A stretch of 8,840 bases of DNA from Nonlabens sp. Its GTDB lineage: Bacteria; Bacteroidota; Bacteroidia; Flavobacteriales; Flavobacteriaceae. Position 1 is the stretch's first letter. Every line of letters starts with the position of its first letter. The translations under genes were made by a program, and so were the position numbers. Shown here piece by piece: positions 7,276 through 8,840 of the stretch. Under the pieces are notes generated by a model. That model did no database searches. It worked only from the letters and a program-made list of their open reading frames with translations, and was not told the origin of the DNA. The stretch covers positions 1-8,840 of the forward strand of contig JALZUY010000055.1 in the NCBI GenBank assembly GCA_023301395.1, written 5' to 3'.

Positions 7276-7887
7276 ATGAAATACGTTACCATTTTACTAG
7301 TTCTTCTGTTATGTTCCTGCAAACAAATTACTGGTGGCGTTGATCCATTTTCAGTTATACCAGATTCAAGTTTTGAAGAAGAAAAAGAAGAAGAAATCAA
7401 ATTAGAAAAGGAAATGGAAATCCCTATTGCTACTCATTTTGACTTCCCTGTAGGTAAACCAGATGCAAAAGGGTATTACAATGCATTGAAATATAGAGAA
7501 AATGATCATTTAGGAAATGATTGGAATGCAGTCACTGGTGGCAATACAGATATAGGTGACCCTATTTATGCAATAGCAAATGGTAAAGTCACTTATGCAC
7601 AAGATCATGGCAGCGGTTGGGGAAATGTAATTAGAATAACGCATCGTTTACCTAATAGTTCTTTTGTAGAATCACTTTATGCACATTGTGATGAAATCTT
7701 AGTTTCTACTGATAGTATTTTAAAACGCGGTGATCAAATAGGAACCATAGGAACAGCAAATGGCGCTTACCTTGCACATCTACATTTTGAAATGCGTGAT
7801 GATTTGGAATTACCCGTAGGTGGTGGATATTCTGCTGATGCGTCTGGTTATTTGAATCCTAGAGAGTTTATTGATGCGAATCGATAG
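7276..7887 (+). CDS. M23-family (LytM-like) peptidase lipoprotein
   Basis: A 203-residue secreted protein. Residues 1-15 form a lipoprotein signal with a lipobox-like LCSC, giving lipidated Cys15. A very acidic Glu/Lys linker follows at 34-48. The C-terminal M23 beta-barrel domain (about 55-200) has zinc ligands H78 and D82 (HLGND) and H170 in HLH (168-170), with the extra catalytic histidine H137 (YAH). Further family segments are GDPIYAIANGKV (94-105), GWGNVIRITH (114-123) and LKRGDQIGTIG (149-159). As all expected metal and catalytic residues are present, it is probably an active peptidoglycan endopeptidase. It lacks the coiled coil of EnvC-like activators and has no LysM domain. The residues after Cys15 (KQITGG) do not show an obvious acidic surface-export signal, so membrane side is open. 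No Shine-Dalgarno sequence precedes the ATG. Confidence 0.9.
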   Translation: MKYVTILLVLLLCSCKQITGGVDPFSVIPDSSFEEEKEEEIKLEKEMEIPIATHFDFPVGKPDAKGYYNALKYRENDHLGNDWNAVTGGNTDIGDPIYAIANGKVTYAQDHGSGWGNVIRITHRLPNSSFVESLYAHCDEILVSTDSILKRGDQIGTIGTANGAYLAHLHFEMRDDLELPVGGGYSADASGYLNPREFIDANR

Positions 7888-7971
7888 TATATAGTATTAA
7901 TGACAAACATTGCAAACGAGCTCCAACGAATCAATTATTAGCACGGTGCCGTTCTGGGAGATAAATTAATT

Positions 7972-7978
7972 AAGGTGA
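7972..7978 (+). promoter_or_regulatory. Shine-Dalgarno sequence of the small membrane protein gene
   Basis: AAGGTGA lies six bases before the ATG at 7985, and its AGGTGA matches the canonical anti-Shine-Dalgarno complement. Most other starts in this window lack such a match (crtY has only a close AGGA), as is common in Bacteroidota. This site is therefore stronger than its neighbours and supports the 7985 start. Confidence 0.6.
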
Positions 7979-7984
7979 TTTAAT

Positions 7985-8233
7985 ATGAAAAAGGTAATTA
8001 TTAATATAGTAGCAGGAATTATTTCTTTATTAGGATTATTAATTGCTCATGAAAATCACAGGTGGGAAGATCAAAGAGTTTCAAATAAAGATTGGGTGCT
8101 TCAGGATTCCGTGGCTTATGAATTTGCTTTTGGATTTAATTTTTATTTTTTTGTGACAGGGCTAATTTTATTTTTTATTAGTCTCATTGTTTTGATAATA
8201 AACAATCGTAAAAAAAGAACTCGACCGAAATAG
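7985..8233 (+). CDS. Small two-helix membrane protein, function unknown
   Basis: I do not recognise this 82-residue protein. It has two hydrophobic segments, about 4-20 (INIVAGIISLLGLLIA) and 52-73 (NFYFFVTGLILFFISLIVLI). They are separated by a polar loop of about 30 residues with several Trp and charged residues. It ends in a strongly basic tail (NNRKKRTRPK, 73-82). By the positive-inside rule, both termini are likely cytoplasmic and the loop periplasmic. A good Shine-Dalgarno sequence supports translation. It is 97 bases downstream of the M23 gene, far looser than the operon at the left, and is followed by a repeat-rich non-coding stretch. It may be an independent accessory gene. No partner or role can be inferred. 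Confidence 0.7.
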   Translation: MKKVIINIVAGIISLLGLLIAHENHRWEDQRVSNKDWVLQDSVAYEFAFGFNFYFFVTGLILFFISLIVLIINNRKKRTRPK

Positions 8234-8290
8234 TCTAATTACTTCGATGTTATAAGCTTTGCGTTAAAAACTCTTTGAAATTGAGAGTCA

Positions 8291-8306
8291 ACATCTTATT
8301 AGATGT
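8291..8306. repeat. Perfect 6-bp hairpin with TATT loop
   Basis: ACATCT-TATT-AGATGT forms a 6-bp stem 58 bases after the small membrane protein stop. No T-run follows on either strand, so it does not look like an intrinsic terminator. It belongs to the repeat-rich non-coding stretch 8234-8445. Confidence 0.4.
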
Positions 8307-8341
8307 GCTCGACATGGTTAGGGAAAAACTAAATTGAGCTG

Positions 8342-8413
8342 GTTGAAGTCGCGTTACAAACGCTTTATTTGTACACTCACGTCACAGACGTAAGCGATAT
8401 GGATAAAGTCAAC
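8342..8413. repeat. REP-like structured element with two ACA-loop hairpins
   Basis: Two perfect hairpins share the same architecture: GCGTT-ACA-AACGC (8351-8363) and ACGTC-ACA-GACGT (8379-8391). They are enclosed by the terminal inverted repeat GTTGA (8342-8346) / TCAAC (8409-8413). An alternative pairing, CGCTT (8361-8365) with AAGCG (8392-8396), would stack on the second hairpin and exclude the first. No open frame of note runs through it. The arrangement resembles paired REP/BIME units mobilised by RAYT transposases, but no RAYT gene is in view and copy number cannot be assessed from one locus. Confidence 0.45.
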
Positions 8414-8419
8414 TATAAC

Positions 8420-8442
8420 TGCTTTATATAACTATTAAAGCA
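8420..8442. repeat. 7-bp inverted repeat just beyond the tetR stop
   Basis: TGCTTTA (8420-8426) and TAAAGCA (8436-8442) form a perfect AT-rich 7-bp stem around a 9-base loop. It begins three bases downstream of the TetR stop on the minus strand. A T-run is lacking after the stem in that direction, so a terminator role is only possible. Confidence 0.35.
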
Positions 8443-8445
8443 TGA

Positions 8446-8840
8446 TCAGGATAACAGATTTTTAGATATTTTTTTTAGTCGATCCACTGGATCTTGATTC
8501 TTATAAAGCTGACTCTCTATAATTGCATTTTCAAAAAGCGAATAAATAGTATAAGCTAGATCTGAATCCTTTATCTGTTCTTCAAAGAAACTTAATAGTT
8601 CTTTTTTATGATTTTGTAATTGCTCAAAAATCACAATGTTATTAGGTTCTGTCTCCGGTAATATGTTTAAGAAACTACAACCTCTAAAACTACTCTTCTC
8701 ATTATCTAATTTTAGAAAATCAAAAGCAGCAATAACTTTATCTTCTTTATTCTTAATGAATTCTTGAAAACTTATGCTCCAGTTCTCGTTTCTCAATTTA
8801 AGATAAGCAACACAGAGATCTTCCTTTTTTGCAAAATGAT
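8446..8840 (-). CDS. TetR/AcrR-family transcriptional regulator (5'-truncated by window edge)
   Basis: The frame stays open to the right edge of the window, giving 130 visible residues. The visible N-terminus HFAKKEDLCVAYLK is the classic end of the TetR DNA-binding domain (pattern YxHFxxKxxL). Most of the helix-turn-helix, roughly 45 residues, therefore lies outside. The apparent start at 8796 is a TTG inside the frame and is not real. The ligand-binding domain shows FRGCSFLN (visible residues 51-58), a Gly-Cys block seen in many TetR C-terminal domains, then a helical LQNHKKELLSFFEEQIKD and a final dimerisation-like helix LAYTIYSLFENAIIESQLY. It ends in TGA. It is convergent with the small membrane protein gene and reads away from its own unseen promoter, so its target is probably to the right of the window. 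The ligand is unknown. Confidence 0.85.
   Translation of the reverse strand, partial: HFAKKEDLCVAYLKLRNENWSISFQEFIKNKEDKVIAAFDFLKLDNEKSSFRGCSFLNILPETEPNNIVIFEQLQNHKKELLSFFEEQIKDSDLAYTIYSLFENAIIESQLYKNQDPVDRLKKISKNLLS

Noticed and set aside
7943..7952. ACGG-TG-CCGT as a hairpin or terminator after the M23 gene
   Set aside because: A two-base loop cannot form a stable hairpin, the stem is only four pairs, and no T-run follows.
8270..8288. ACTCT / AGAGT inverted repeat with a 9-base loop
   Set aside because: A weak 5-bp stem with a long loop, close to what is expected by chance.
7888..8445. Integron-like cassette around the small membrane protein gene
   Set aside because: No pair of attC-like core sites (GTTRRRY / RYYYAAC) with the expected symmetry was found on both sides, and no integrase is visible.
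8794..8796. TTG as the start of a 116-residue protein
   Set aside because: The same frame continues to the edge and encodes the end of a TetR DNA-binding domain.
1..8840. CRISPR array, tRNA or rRNA genes, transposase, blh or rhodopsin genes
   Set aside because: No spaced direct repeats, no recognisable RNA gene sequence and no matching protein motifs on either strand.

Overview
The window (AT-rich, dense, short intergenic gaps) looks like a chromosomal segment of a marine Flavobacteriaceae member. The evidence is the gene order crtI-crtB-crtZ-crtD-cruF-crtY, flavobacterial-type motifs in these proteins, and a convergent crtA homologue. My recollection is that such crtA homologues belong to myxol-making strains such as P99-3 and relatives of Nonlabens. 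The genus is an inference; the family is fairly secure.

Positions 1-5777 (+) hold a tightly packed carotenoid operon. Its first gene, crtI, is cut by the left edge. Every junction inside it overlaps or abuts (TAATG, TAAATG, TAATG, ATGA, then a 22-base overlap), so it is almost certainly one translationally coupled transcript whose promoter lies outside. The deduced route is phytoene synthesis (CrtB), desaturation to lycopene (CrtI), cyclisation of one end to gamma-carotene (CrtY), 3-hydroxylation of the beta ring (CrtZ), and, on the open end, 1',2'-hydration (CruF) and 3',4'-desaturation (CrtD). This gives saproxanthin. A CrtA-family oxygenase on the opposite strand (5769-6476) tail-overlaps crtY by 9 bases and would add the 2'-hydroxyl to give myxol. 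No GGPP synthase (crtE), beta-carotene cleavage enzyme (blh) or rhodopsin gene is visible.

Positions 6540-7100 (-) encode a membrane-anchored TlpA/ResA-like thioredoxin upstream of, and in line with, crtA. A divergent gene (7276-7887, +) encodes an M23-type peptidase lipoprotein. Then come a small two-helix membrane protein of unknown function (7985-8233, +) with a good Shine-Dalgarno sequence, a non-coding stretch of about 210 bases rich in inverted repeats (8234-8445), and the C-terminal part of a TetR-family regulator (8446 to the right edge, -).

No clearly new system is present. The best leads are the predicted myxol branch with its crtA on the opposite strand, a 16-bp GC-rich palindrome occurring in two genes in different reading frames, and a compact REP-like element with paired ACA-loop hairpins at 8342-8413.
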